A stretch of 64,000 nucleotides of DNA from Kordia sp965224175. Its GTDB lineage: Bacteria > Bacteroidota > Bacteroidia > Flavobacteriales > Flavobacteriaceae. Below the pieces are notes generated by a model. The model saw only the letters and a program-made list of their open reading frames with translations. It was not told the DNA's origin and did no database searches. The position numbers and the translations under genes were made by a program. The DNA is taken from assembly GCF_965224175.1 (NCBI RefSeq), contig NZ_OZ245041.1:248001-312000 (forward strand), read 5' to 3'. Shown here piece by piece: positions 1 to 8,433 of this stretch (positions are counted from its first letter, which is position 1; each line of letters starts with the position of its first letter).

Positions 1-459
1 TTTGTTGAAAAAAGTCTTGCTAAAGGAATTATAGGAAGTGCAGTAGCTTTATCAATTTATGGTATCATTGTACTAAAGCAATCGCATTATATTTCTACAA
101 GAAGGTTACTAGTAAATACTATTCCTTTTTTGGCAATATACATGTTGCCTTTTGTGTTTTTTGTTGAAAAAATACGAGATGATATTTTTGGAGAAATTAT
201 CTTCTATACCTTTTCTATTGGTTACTTCTCCTTTATGTCTGTAATGACTTATGTGAGCAAAAAAAACAAGGTAACAAAGAAGTTAGTATCCGCAGGAATA
301 GCTACTGCAGTCATGGGAGCTTTCTTTGGAATCTATTTTTTTATAGACAAAAGACCGATGTATTCTGTGTTAGCAAAAATATTTTTTGTGTATTCTCATT
401 ACACTATGTGGGAATACATCATTATTAAAGATGCTACTGAAGTTACAGAAGAAGTATAG
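1..459 (+). CDS. Partial multi-pass membrane protein, YhhN-like (3' end only)
   Basis: The reading frame is open from the first base of the window to the stop at 459, so the true start lies upstream; an internal TTG near 130 is not needed. The visible 152 residues are strongly hydrophobic with about five membrane segments separated by short basic loops (for example SKKNKVTKK). The end, with FFIDKRPMY followed by a last hydrophobic helix, recalls the layout of YhhN/lysoplasmalogenase-family membrane proteins. That likeness is by pattern only and is weak. A short gap of 117 bases separates it from the convergent 5'-nucleotidase gene. Confidence 0.5.
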   Translation, partial: FVEKSLAKGIIGSAVALSIYGIIVLKQSHYISTRRLLVNTIPFLAIYMLPFVFFVEKIRDDIFGEIIFYTFSIGYFSFMSVMTYVSKKNKVTKKLVSAGIATAVMGAFFGIYFFIDKRPMYSVLAKIFFVYSHYTMWEYIIIKDATEVTEEV

Positions 460-576
460 GGATTTATTAATTTCAAAAGAGAATACTGACTCAATTGAAA
501 CAATAAATCCGCAGAGATATTTGTGCTTTAACGATGTAAAGTCACTCTATTTTAATGTAAAAATTATTATACTTGC

Positions 577-1494
577 TTATACAATAATTGATTTTCCATT
601 GGCAATTACATTCTTCTCATCATCAAAATAGAAATCAATTCTTCCTACATAAATACCGTAAGCACCAACTTGATTTACCAATACAGATTCTCCGTTGATA
701 TTTTTTGCTACAGTTGGTTTAGGTAAAAACGTATGTGTATGTCCTCCAATAATCAAATCTATATTCTTAGTTTGTTCTGCTAACTTTAAATCTGAAGGTC
801 TTTCAGGGTGTTTTCTATAATTATACCCTAAATGAGATAAACAAATTACCAAATCGCACTTTTCTTCTTCTTTTAAAATACGACTCATATCTTGAGCAGA
901 TTCCATCGGATCATTGTAAACGGTCTCTTTATACATACGTTTGTCTACCAAGCCGTTTAATTTTATTCCTAATCCAAAGATTCCAATTTTGATTCCGTCT
1001 CTTACAAATACTTTATATGGCTTTACATGACCATCCATTGCGGTATTTTTGAAATCGTAATTAGCAGATACAAACTCAAACTTAGCATTTGGTAATTGTG
1101 CTGCCAATCCGTCAACACCATTATCGTAATCATGGTTTCCAATTGTCGCCAAATCGTATTTCATCATACTCATCAACTTAAATTCTAACTCGCCACCGTA
1201 ATAGTTAAAATAAGGTGTTCCTTGAAAAATATCACCTGCGTCTAGTAGCAATGTATTTGGATTTTCTTTACGAATTCTTTCAATTAAGCTTGCTCTACGT
1301 GCAGCGCCACCTTGATTCGGATTTCTTGGGTGATTTGCTCCAAAAGGATCAATATGACTGTGTACGTCGTTTGTATGTAAAATAGTGATATGTTTCTTTG
1401 CTGAATTTGCGGTAAAACTTTGTAAAGACAAACCACCTAAAGTTACAAAAGCACTAGTGGCTAATGAATGTTGTATAAAATCTCTTCTTTTCAT
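577..1494 (-). CDS. 5'-nucleotidase catalytic subunit (metallophosphatase), Tat-type signal
   Basis: This is a calcineurin-like metallophosphoesterase of the UshA/5'-nucleotidase group, expected to remove phosphate from nucleotides outside the cytoplasm. Metal-binding motifs are visible: HTNDVH (residues 40-45), DAGD (85-88), GNHD (119-122) and GGHTHT (250-255). The start MKRRDFIQ followed by a hydrophobic stretch looks like a twin-arginine signal, fitting a metalloenzyme folded before export. At 305 residues it has only the N-terminal catalytic domain; the usual C-terminal substrate-binding domain is encoded by the gene just upstream (1507-2256), with 12 bases between them. The two are probably co-transcribed and work together. 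Confidence 0.9.
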   Translation of the reverse strand: MKRRDFIQHSLATSAFVTLGGLSLQSFTANSAKKHITILHTNDVHSHIDPFGANHPRNPNQGGAARRASLIERIRKENPNTLLLDAGDIFQGTPYFNYYGGELEFKLMSMMKYDLATIGNHDYDNGVDGLAAQLPNAKFEFVSANYDFKNTAMDGHVKPYKVFVRDGIKIGIFGLGIKLNGLVDKRMYKETVYNDPMESAQDMSRILKEEEKCDLVICLSHLGYNYRKHPERPSDLKLAEQTKNIDLIIGGHTHTFLPKPTVAKNINGESVLVNQVGAYGIYVGRIDFYFDDEKNVIANGKSIIV

Positions 1495-1506
1495 AATAAT
1501 GTGGTT

Positions 1507-2256
1507 TTATAATTTTACAAATCTGCCATCAAGTTTTGCAGGAATTGTGTCTACGCTTTTAAAATAATCAATCATGGCATTTCTAATCTTATAATCTAAT
1601 ACTTCTAGAGATTCTGGATCTTTCAAAAAGTTCATTCTATCGCCACCATTTTGTAAATAATCAGAAGTTACTACAGTATATGTTTTGCCGTCTTCAATTG
1701 GTTTGCCATTAATTAAAGCTTCTTTTACATTAAAATCACTGTCTAATTTTATAGTCAAACCAGCAATAGGATGTGCTCGCTTTGATTTTGCTAAATAATC
1801 AACCATGCCACGAATGTTTTCTGCGGTCAATTCTGCAACTACAATAGAGTTTTCAAAAGGCATTACATTAAAAGCAGTTTGCGTCTTTATAGGTCCTTTT
1901 GGAATTGGTGCACGAATTCCACCATGATTCAACAGACAAATATCAATTCCACGATCTTTTCGCTTTTTGTAAATAGACTCACTTTGTGATTTTACCAAGT
2001 CTGCCATTAAATTACCAATAGTAGTTTCAAACTCACCATCATTTTTATGCATATCTTTTGGTGCGTAACTCAATATCTTGTTCATATCCTTTTCAATACG
2101 TTCACGATATGGCTTTATAAAAGCTTCAATTTCTTGATTGGAAGTTAAGGAATCATTGATATTGATACGTTTCCCTTCAATTCGGGAAATACCTTGTTTT
2201 TCTTTAGCACAAGAGAAAACTAAAAAAATAGCAAATAGTGCAACAATTTTTTTCAT
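1507..2256 (-). CDS. 5'-nucleotidase C-terminal domain lipoprotein
   Basis: The protein has a lipoprotein signal with the lipobox Cys at residue 16 (FLVFSCAKEK) and then a 5'-nucleotidase C-terminal domain. Recognisable pieces are NHGGIR (110-115), the FNVMPFENS segment and YLQNGGDR near residue 200, which in UshA-type enzymes form the nucleoside-binding site. It lacks any catalytic metallophosphatase domain; that half is encoded immediately downstream on the same strand. The split is read directly from the sequence. That the lipoprotein anchors and completes the catalytic partner is an inference. Confidence 0.88.
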   Translation of the reverse strand: MKKIVALFAIFLVFSCAKEKQGISRIEGKRININDSLTSNQEIEAFIKPYRERIEKDMNKILSYAPKDMHKNDGEFETTIGNLMADLVKSQSESIYKKRKDRGIDICLLNHGGIRAPIPKGPIKTQTAFNVMPFENSIVVAELTAENIRGMVDYLAKSKRAHPIAGLTIKLDSDFNVKEALINGKPIEDGKTYTVVTSDYLQNGGDRMNFLKDPESLEVLDYKIRNAMIDYFKSVDTIPAKLDGRFVKL

Positions 2257-2559
2257 AAAAAATAAATATGCGGCAAATTATAAAAAATCATAGATACATA
2301 GGCTGTCAACTATACTAAAAAATTGTAAACACATACACTTTTTTTGTGATTACTAGTCAAAAATGAACGCTTATTGTTAAAAATTGACGCTTACGAAATA
2401 TATTTTTTGTTTCGTAAACAGAGCGCTAACTTGTCATATAACTAACGTTTATGAGGGTGAAAGTTAGTCTTAATGATTAAATGAAGGAGATGTGTCTTGA
2501 AACATGCATCTCTTTTTTTGTGGAAAAAGAGTATTTTTGTGAAGAATTAAATCGGATAC
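2257..2559. other. 303-base intergenic region with repeats and hairpins
   Basis: No coding gene is apparent. The region holds two imperfect direct repeats (aaaatgaacgctta and aaaattgacgctta, about 2360-2393), a perfect 8-bp inverted repeat TTACGAAA/TTTCGTAA at 2391-2398 and 2410-2417, a CTAACTT/AAGTTAG pair near 2427-2466, and a terminator-like hairpin at 2484-2519. It separates divergent genes and could hold their promoters, or a small RNA ending at the hairpin. A TATTTTTG -7-like box lies at 2532-2539, before the DUF6913 gene, without a well-spaced TTG. Confidence 0.5.
2484..2519 (+). terminator. Putative Rho-independent terminator upstream of DUF6913
   Basis: GAGATG at 2487-2492 pairs with CATCTC at 2507-2512, flanked by extra A/T pairs and followed by a run of seven T. 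No annotated rightward gene ends just before it, so it may end a small RNA or an attenuated leader. Confidence 0.5.
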
Positions 2560-3072
2560 ATGTTTTTAAAAACATTACAATATAAATCGGCAAAGAAAGC
2601 ACTTACAAAAAAGCTTAGCCAAGACATCACAAAACAAGTTAGTAATAAGCTCATAGAAACTGTGGGAATTATTGTGAATGCTGATGAAATTGATGATTTT
2701 CAGCGAATTGTAAAAGGCTTGAAATTGCCTGTTGTAGTGGAAGTATTGTGCTATCATAAAGATTTAAAAAAAACACGTACGGTTGACTATCCAGTTTTCT
2801 ATGAAAAAGATTTTGGCTGGAAAGGAAAACCACAAACAAAAGATTTAGAGCAATTTCTAGAAAAACCTTTTGATCTACTAATCAGTTATTATACAAATGA
2901 CTCTTTACCATTACAATTGGTTTCAGGTTTACAGAAAGCAGAATTCAAAATTGGAATCACTGGTTGCGATCAAGAAGTTCACGACGTCATCATTCAAACC
3001 AAAGAAGACGAAATTGAAACATTTACAAAAGAATTACACAGATACTTACACATACTAAATAAATTATCATAA
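2560..3072 (+). CDS. DUF6913 family protein
   Basis: This 170-residue soluble protein has no signal peptide. It matches the small Bacteroidetes family DUF6913 that usually sits next to dapA. Visible features are a basic N-terminus (residues 1-30), a central FYEKDFGWKGKP segment and a C-terminal acidic helix. Its stop overlaps the dapA start (TAATG), which indicates translational coupling and one operon. No catalytic motif is evident and the function is unknown; the conserved pairing with dapA suggests a role linked to lysine or cell-wall precursor synthesis, but that is only contextual. Confidence 0.72.
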   Translation: MFLKTLQYKSAKKALTKKLSQDITKQVSNKLIETVGIIVNADEIDDFQRIVKGLKLPVVVEVLCYHKDLKKTRTVDYPVFYEKDFGWKGKPQTKDLEQFLEKPFDLLISYYTNDSLPLQLVSGLQKAEFKIGITGCDQEVHDVIIQTKEDEIETFTKELHRYLHILNKLS

Positions 3073-3953
3073 TGAAGAAATTCATAGGAACTGGAGTAGC
3101 TTTAGTGACACCTTTTAACAAAGACACTTCAGTAGATACAAATGCACTAACAAACATTGTAAATCATGTTATAGATGGTGGAATAGAATACTTGGTGGTT
3201 TTAGGAACAACAGCTGAAAGCGCGGTTTTAACTAAAGAAGAAAAGCAATTAGTGATTGATACTATTGTAAAAGCAAATAACAAGCGTTTACCAATCATTT
3301 TGGGAATTGGAGGAAACAATACAGCGGCTGTTGTAAATGAATTAAAAACAACAAACTTAGAAGCTGTTGATGCAGTATTATCAGTTTCTCCATTTTATAA
3401 CAAACCTACTCAAGAAGGAATTTATCAGCATTTTAAAGCAGTAGCAGAGGCGAGTCCGAAGCCAATTGTATTGTATAATGTGCCAGGAAGAACAGCGAGT
3501 AATGTATTGCCAGAAACTGTCATTCGTTTGGCAAATGATTTTGAAAATATTATTGCCGTAAAAGAAGCTGCAGGCGATATTGTACAAGCCATGCGCTTGA
3601 TTAAAGAAGCTCCAAAAGATTTCTTGGTAATTTCAGGAGATGATATGATTACTTTGCCTATGGTTTTAGCTGGTGGAGCAGGAGTAATCTCTGTAATTGG
3701 ACAAGGATATCCAAAAGAATTTTCAGAAATGGTACGCTTAGGATTAGCTGGAAATGTAAAAGAAGCTAACGAACTTCATTACAAAATTATGCCATCTATC
3801 GATTATATCTTTGAAGAAGGAAACCCAGCAGGAATCAAAGCCGTTTTTGAAAAGCTAAATTTATCAACTCCAACAGTACGTTTACCATTAGTAGAAGCTT
3901 CAGCAGCGCTCAAACAAAAATTAAACAATTTTACAGATACGTTGAATTCATAG
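3072..3953 (+). CDS. dapA: 4-hydroxy-tetrahydrodipicolinate synthase
   Basis: DapA condenses pyruvate with aspartate semialdehyde in the lysine/diaminopimelate pathway in the cytoplasm. The 293-residue length is normal for the family. The (beta/alpha)8 barrel signature is clear: GTTAES substrate loop (about 44-49), catalytic Tyr135 in LYNVPGRTA, and Schiff-base Lys164 in IIAVKEAAGD. The start overlaps the stop of the DUF6913 gene by one base, so the two are coupled; the K+ channel gene starts six bases after the dapA stop and probably shares the transcript. Confidence 0.97.
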   Translation: MKKFIGTGVALVTPFNKDTSVDTNALTNIVNHVIDGGIEYLVVLGTTAESAVLTKEEKQLVIDTIVKANNKRLPIILGIGGNNTAAVVNELKTTNLEAVDAVLSVSPFYNKPTQEGIYQHFKAVAEASPKPIVLYNVPGRTASNVLPETVIRLANDFENIIAVKEAAGDIVQAMRLIKEAPKDFLVISGDDMITLPMVLAGGAGVISVIGQGYPKEFSEMVRLGLAGNVKEANELHYKIMPSIDYIFEEGNPAGIKAVFEKLNLSTPTVRLPLVEASAALKQKLNNFTDTLNS

Positions 3954-3958
3954 ATTGA

Positions 3959-4876
3959 ATGGCAAGAAAGGTAAAAGATCCAGGATTAGGAGAATCTAGC
4001 ATAACTACAGCAAAACGAATCGTCAACAAAGATGGTTCGTTTAACATAAAACATCTCAACGGAAAAACAGGAATTTCTGCGTTGTATGCATATTTGGTAG
4101 ATATTAGTTGGACACGATTCTTCTGTTTTGTATTTCTTGCGTATTTTGTGTTGAACATAGTATTTGCAACAATATATGTATCTATTGGAGTACAGTATAT
4201 TTCAGTGGAACCACAAACTTTTATTGTTGATTTTGTAAATGCATTTTTCTTTTCATCACAAACCATTACCACTTTAGGATACGGAGCGATGGCGCCTACA
4301 AGTCTTATTGCGGGTGTTGTTTCTAGTTTTCAAGCTTTAATCGGACTATTAAGTTTTTCATTCATCACAGGACTCTTATATGGACGTTTTTCAAAACCCA
4401 AAGCGTCAATAGAACTCAGTGACAATATCATTTATCGTGATTTTAAAGATGGAAAAGCACTCATGTTTCGTTTGATGAATAGCAAGACAGATGTCATGAT
4501 TAATCCAACAGCAAAAGTTACTTTAGCAATTACAGAACCTAGTGAGAACAACACCTATACGCGTAATTTTTATCAATTAGAACTTGAAAGAGATCATATA
4601 ACATATCTACCAACAACTTGGACTTTGGTACATGAAATCACAGAAGATTCTCCTTTGTATAAATTCTCAGAAGAAGAACTCAAAACCTTAAATGGAGAAT
4701 TTTTAATCATGATTTCCTATTATGATGAAGCATTCAACGAAGAAGTATACAAACTACATTCGTACACATTTGAAGAATTACTCATGAATGTTGCCTTCGA
4801 AAAAGCATTTTTCTACGATGAAGAAGGCTATACTGTATTAGATCACCATAAAATAAGTAATACTAGGAAAATGTAG
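3959..4876 (+). CDS. Inward-rectifier (KirBac-type) potassium channel
   Basis: The layout is that of a prokaryotic inward-rectifier K+ channel: a basic N-terminal slide-helix region, a first membrane helix (about 50-75), a pore helix with the selectivity filter TTLGYG (residues 104-109), a second membrane helix (about 118-142), then a long beta-rich cytoplasmic domain beginning RFSKPKASIELSDN. This C-terminal domain corresponds to the IRK/Kir gating domain. The length of 305 residues fits KirBac proteins. The channel should move K+ through the inner membrane; the gating signal cannot be read from sequence. It follows dapA by five bases. Confidence 0.93.
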   Translation: MARKVKDPGLGESSITTAKRIVNKDGSFNIKHLNGKTGISALYAYLVDISWTRFFCFVFLAYFVLNIVFATIYVSIGVQYISVEPQTFIVDFVNAFFFSSQTITTLGYGAMAPTSLIAGVVSSFQALIGLLSFSFITGLLYGRFSKPKASIELSDNIIYRDFKDGKALMFRLMNSKTDVMINPTAKVTLAITEPSENNTYTRNFYQLELERDHITYLPTTWTLVHEITEDSPLYKFSEEELKTLNGEFLIMISYYDEAFNEEVYKLHSYTFEELLMNVAFEKAFFYDEEGYTVLDHHKISNTRKM

Positions 4877-5116
4877 CCTAGATTTTTTAACTAGTCTAGA
4901 TATGTAGACTGTCTTAGACAGTATTATACAGTTAATTCTAATTTCAAATCTAACTGCTGAATTGGTCTAATATCTAAAAGAGAAACACATCTAAAAGAGC
5001 TAAAAAGTGTGCAAAATCAGACACAAAAGTTAAAACTATGATAAAGAATACCAAATTCAGATTTCTAAAGTTATTTTAGCGACTTAAAAATGTTTTCATA
5101 ATACATAATAAATACC

Positions 5117-5124
5117 TATTTTTG
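5117..5124 (+). promoter_or_regulatory. -7-like box TATTTTTG before bamD
   Basis: The octamer matches the Bacteroidetes -7 consensus TAnnTTTG and ends four bases before the bamD ATG. No clear TTG is seen at -33 spacing, so support rests on the -7 box only. If used, the transcript would have almost no leader. Confidence 0.45.
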
Positions 5125-5128
5125 CCAG

Positions 5129-5935
5129 ATGTTTAAAAAGATACCAAAATTTCTATACTTAGTTTTAGTAGTTGCTACAGTAGCTTCTTGTAGTGAATAT
5201 CAAAAAGCCCTAAAGTCGGAAGATACGAAAGTGAAATACGAATTAGCGGAACGATTCTATAAAGAAGGAAAGTTTAAAAAAGCTAGTAGAATTTTTGAAC
5301 AAGTAGTACCAAAATACAGAGGAAAGCCACAAGGAGAACGTGTTACTTTCTTGTATGCAAGATCATTATTTGAAATAGAACAATATATTGTTTCTGGATA
5401 TCAGTTTGAGCGTTTTGTTCGTTCATATCCAAAAAGTGACAGTATTCAATCTGCTGCATTCTATGAAGCGAAAAGCTATTACATGGAATCACCTCGTTAC
5501 AGTATAGATCAAACGGAAACGCACAAAGCCATCAATAAACTTCAAGCATTCATTAATAACTATCCAGAATCAACATTCTTGGATAAAGCCAATGCTATGG
5601 TAGATGAATTGACGACTAAGGTTGAGAAAAAAGCATACGAAATTGCAAAGCAATACAATACAATTTCAGATTACAAATCATCAATAAAGGCAGTAGAAAA
5701 CTTCCTTTCAGATTATCCAGGAACATCGTTCAGAGAAGATGCCATGTTTTTAAAACTTAGTGCAATGTACAATCTTGCAACAAAGAGTTTTGAAACCTTA
5801 ATGGAAGGTCGTTACAACGATGCAGCATCAGCTTATAAAACGTTGGTGAAATTTTATCCTGAATCAAAATACAGAGAAGAAGCCGACGAACTTATGGCTT
5901 CTATTACAGAAGAATTAGCAAAATTTTCAAAATAA
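5129..5935 (+). CDS. bamD: Outer membrane protein assembly factor BamD
   Basis: BamD is an essential TPR lipoprotein of the BAM complex that inserts beta-barrel proteins into the outer membrane. The signal peptide ends in a lipobox with Cys21 (ATVASCSEY). The rest is a series of tetratricopeptide helices with recurring FxxFxxxYPxS motifs (RFVRSYPKSD, AFINNYPEST, NFLSDYPGTS, TLVKFYPESK), as in the YfiO/BamD family. The length of 268 residues is typical. It begins the conserved Bacteroidetes run bamD-rpoZ-coaBC-DUF4835-recN, with rpoZ five bases downstream. Confidence 0.95.
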   Translation: MFKKIPKFLYLVLVVATVASCSEYQKALKSEDTKVKYELAERFYKEGKFKKASRIFEQVVPKYRGKPQGERVTFLYARSLFEIEQYIVSGYQFERFVRSYPKSDSIQSAAFYEAKSYYMESPRYSIDQTETHKAINKLQAFINNYPESTFLDKANAMVDELTTKVEKKAYEIAKQYNTISDYKSSIKAVENFLSDYPGTSFREDAMFLKLSAMYNLATKSFETLMEGRYNDAASAYKTLVKFYPESKYREEADELMASITEELAKFSK

Positions 5936-5940
5936 CAATT

Positions 5941-6267
5941 ATGGTTGATATTAAAAACTTAGACGCTCCAATCAGCACAACAACAATCGAAAGAAATCAG
6001 TTTGATGCTCCTACGGACAATATTTATGAAGCAATTTCTGTTGTAGCTAAAAGAGCAATTCAAATCAACTCAGAAATTAAAAAAGAATTGATCGAGAAAT
6101 TAGATGAATTTGCTACGCACAATGATAGTTTAGAAGAAATCTTCGAAAACAAAGAGCAAATAGAAGTATCTAAATTCTACGAAAAACTTCCTAAGCCACA
6201 TGCTATTGCAGTACACGAATGGTTGGAAGAAAAAATATACTACCGTAACACTAAAGAAGAAGCTTAG
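5941..6267 (+). CDS. rpoZ: DNA-directed RNA polymerase omega subunit, Bacteroidetes type
   Basis: This 108-residue protein matches the RpoZ/Rpb6-like omega subunit of Bacteroidetes, which helps fold and stabilise the beta' subunit. The segment NIYEAISVVAKRAIQI is the counterpart of the conserved omega helix (xxYexviiaaKRArQI). Length is somewhat above that of the E. coli subunit (91 aa), usual in this phylum. It sits between bamD and coaBC with gaps of five and three bases, so the three genes are very probably one transcript. Confidence 0.93.
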   Translation: MVDIKNLDAPISTTTIERNQFDAPTDNIYEAISVVAKRAIQINSEIKKELIEKLDEFATHNDSLEEIFENKEQIEVSKFYEKLPKPHAIAVHEWLEEKIYYRNTKEEA

Positions 6268-6270
6268 TCT

Positions 6271-7482
6271 ATGTCAATTTTAAGGGGCAAAAAAGTATTA
6301 CTAGGCGTTACCGCTGGCATTGCCGCTTACAAAATAGCTTCTCTAGTACGGTTATTCATAAAAGCAGGCGCCGAAGTCCAAGTGGTTATGACGCCTGCTG
6401 CTAAAGACTTCATTACACCGTTAACACTATCTACATTATCTAAAAATCCTGTACATTCATCATTTACAAACGAATATGATGAAAACGATGTATGGACAAA
6501 TCATGTAGAACTAGGCTTATGGGCAGATTTTATGTTAATTGCTCCAGCAACAGCAAATACGATGTCTAAAATGGCATCTGGAAATAGTGATAATCTATTA
6601 CTAGCAACATATCTTTCCGCAAAATGCCCTGTGTATTTTGCTCCAGCAATGGACTTAGATATGTACAAGCATCCATCTACCAAAAACTCCTTTGAAAAAC
6701 TAACCAGTTTTGGAAATACAATGATTCCTGCCACAAGTGGAGAATTGGCAAGCGGATTGGTTGGAGAAGGACGTATGGCTGAACCAGAAGACATTGTAAG
6801 TTTTATTGAAAAAGATATTTTAGATTCGCTTCCGCTGAAAGGTAAAAAGGTAGTAATTACTGCTGGTCCAACTTATGAAGCAATTGATCCAGTACGTTTC
6901 ATCGGAAATCATTCTTCTGGTAAAATGGGTTACGAACTAGCACGAACTGCTGCAAACTTAGGAGCAGAAGTTATTTTAATAGCTGGTCCAAACAATCAAA
7001 GTATTTCGCATTCTTTAGTAAAAGTAGTTGATGTTATCAGTGCTGAAGACATGTATAATGCGGCTCACGAAGATTTTTCGACAGCAGATATAGCGATTCT
7101 TTCGGCTGCAGTAGCAGATTATAAACCAAAAGATGTGGCTACTCAGAAAATAAAAAAGAAGGATTCATCGTTAGAGATAGAGTTGGTCAAAACAAAAGAT
7201 ATTTTAGCATCTTTAGGAGACATCAAAAAAGAACAATTTTTAGTAGGTTTTGCATTAGAAACGAACAATGAATTAGAAAATGCTAAAGGAAAACTTACGA
7301 GAAAAAATCTCGATATGATTGTCCTTAATTCTCTAAATGATAAAGGTGCAGGATTTGGAAAACCAACGAATAAAGTAACCATTATTGATAAAAAAATGAA
7401 TACCTTAGCTTTCGGATTAAAATCGAAAGCCGAAGTAGCCAACGATATATTTAGTGAAATTTTAAAGCGAATCAATGCGTAA
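6271..7482 (+). CDS. coaBC: Bifunctional phosphopantothenoylcysteine decarboxylase / phosphopantothenate-cysteine ligase
   Basis: CoaBC carries out two consecutive steps of coenzyme A synthesis. Residues 1-180 are the flavin-dependent CoaC decarboxylase with the conserved NHVEL histidine, PATANT and PAMDLDMY motifs; residues about 185-403 are the CTP-dependent CoaB ligase, opening with ITAGPTYEAIDPVR and the NHSSGKMG loop. The 403-residue length is that of full bifunctional enzymes. PAMD replaces the textbook PxMN in the decarboxylase; I take this as lineage variation. Its stop overlaps the start of the DUF4835 gene by eight bases. coaE lies in the same window at 21.7 kb. Confidence 0.96.
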   Translation: MSILRGKKVLLGVTAGIAAYKIASLVRLFIKAGAEVQVVMTPAAKDFITPLTLSTLSKNPVHSSFTNEYDENDVWTNHVELGLWADFMLIAPATANTMSKMASGNSDNLLLATYLSAKCPVYFAPAMDLDMYKHPSTKNSFEKLTSFGNTMIPATSGELASGLVGEGRMAEPEDIVSFIEKDILDSLPLKGKKVVITAGPTYEAIDPVRFIGNHSSGKMGYELARTAANLGAEVILIAGPNNQSISHSLVKVVDVISAEDMYNAAHEDFSTADIAILSAAVADYKPKDVATQKIKKKDSSLEIELVKTKDILASLGDIKKEQFLVGFALETNNELENAKGKLTRKNLDMIVLNSLNDKGAGFGKPTNKVTIIDKKMNTLAFGLKSKAEVANDIFSEILKRINA

Positions 7483-8365
7483 TCTTGTTTTAAGTATCTT
7501 ATTTTTTAGTGTAGCATCATTCATGACTGCACAAGAATTGAATTGTCAAATCACAATTGATGCACAGCAAGTCAATCAGACGAACCAACAAATTTTTAAA
7601 ACTTTAGAGCGTTCTCTGAATGATTTTGTCAACAAAACGCAATGGACAAATAAAAAATTTGCTGCTACAGAACGTATCAATTGTAGTATGGTGATCAATG
7701 TATCACAATATCAATCAGATGAATTCGTAGCAACAATTCAAGTACAATCTTCAAGACCAGTTTTTAACTCTTCATTTGAATCGCCTGTATTCAACTTTAA
7801 CGACAGACAATTTAGATTTATCTATCAAGAATTTCAACCAATAGTTTACAATCCAAATGCATTTACATCAAATCTAGTAGCGGTTGTAGCATATTATGTA
7901 CATATTATTTTAGGAATTGACGCTGATACATTTGCGCTCAGAGGCGGATCTAACTATTATGCACAAGCACAACAAATTGTGAACCTTTCGCAGTCAAGTC
8001 CATTTTTAGGATGGAAAGAAGCAGACGGTAATCGTACGCGTTGGAGATTGTTGGATAACATGCTAAACAATACTTACAAAGAATACAGAACTGTAATGTA
8101 CAACTACCATCGAGTAGGAATGGACAAAATGGCGGATGATGCGCGTACTGCAAAACAAGCAATTAGTGGAAGTTTAGAACTCTTTAAATCCTTAAATAAT
8201 AGAAGACCCAATGCTTTCTTGTTACAAACTTTCTTTGACGCAAAAGCAGAAGAAATTCAAAACATTTATTCTGGAGGACCAAAAGTAAATGTGACTAAAC
8301 TGGTAGAAACCCTAAACAGAGTCGCGCCATTTCACGCTTCCAAGTGGGAAAAAATTAAATTCTGA
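7475..8365 (+). CDS. DUF4835 family exported protein (PorD-like)
   Basis: The 296-residue protein has a signal peptide (about 1-19, ending MTAQ) and one long domain rich in Asn, Gln and aromatic residues, matching family DUF4835 found across Bacteroidetes between coaBC and recN. Members are sometimes annotated as the type IX secretion protein PorD; I cannot confirm the role from sequence. Recognisable landmarks are VVAYYVHIILGIDADTF and the SPFLGWKEADG segment. The start overlaps the coaBC stop by eight bases, so it is translated from the same message. Confidence 0.85.
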   Translation: MRNLVLSILFFSVASFMTAQELNCQITIDAQQVNQTNQQIFKTLERSLNDFVNKTQWTNKKFAATERINCSMVINVSQYQSDEFVATIQVQSSRPVFNSSFESPVFNFNDRQFRFIYQEFQPIVYNPNAFTSNLVAVVAYYVHIILGIDADTFALRGGSNYYAQAQQIVNLSQSSPFLGWKEADGNRTRWRLLDNMLNNTYKEYRTVMYNYHRVGMDKMADDARTAKQAISGSLELFKSLNNRRPNAFLLQTFFDAKAEEIQNIYSGGPKVNVTKLVETLNRVAPFHASKWEKIKF

Positions 8366-8368
8366 TTC

Positions 8369-8400
8369 TTGCAAAAAATTCTAGCAATACATTATTTTTG
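8369..8400 (+). promoter_or_regulatory. Bacteroidetes-type promoter for recN
   Basis: TTG at 8369-8371, 21 bases, then TATTTTTG at 8393-8400. Both boxes match the phylum consensus and spacing, placing a start near 8407, some 27 bases before the recN start codon. recN can therefore be transcribed apart from the bamD operon. Confidence 0.6.
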
Positions 8401-8433
8401 TACTGAAACTATCTGTAACAAAACTTTACTGCA

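Noticed and set aside
460..576. Plus-strand open frame crossing 386-631
   Set aside because: Out of frame with the membrane protein it overlaps and running into the 3' end of the convergent nucleotidase gene.
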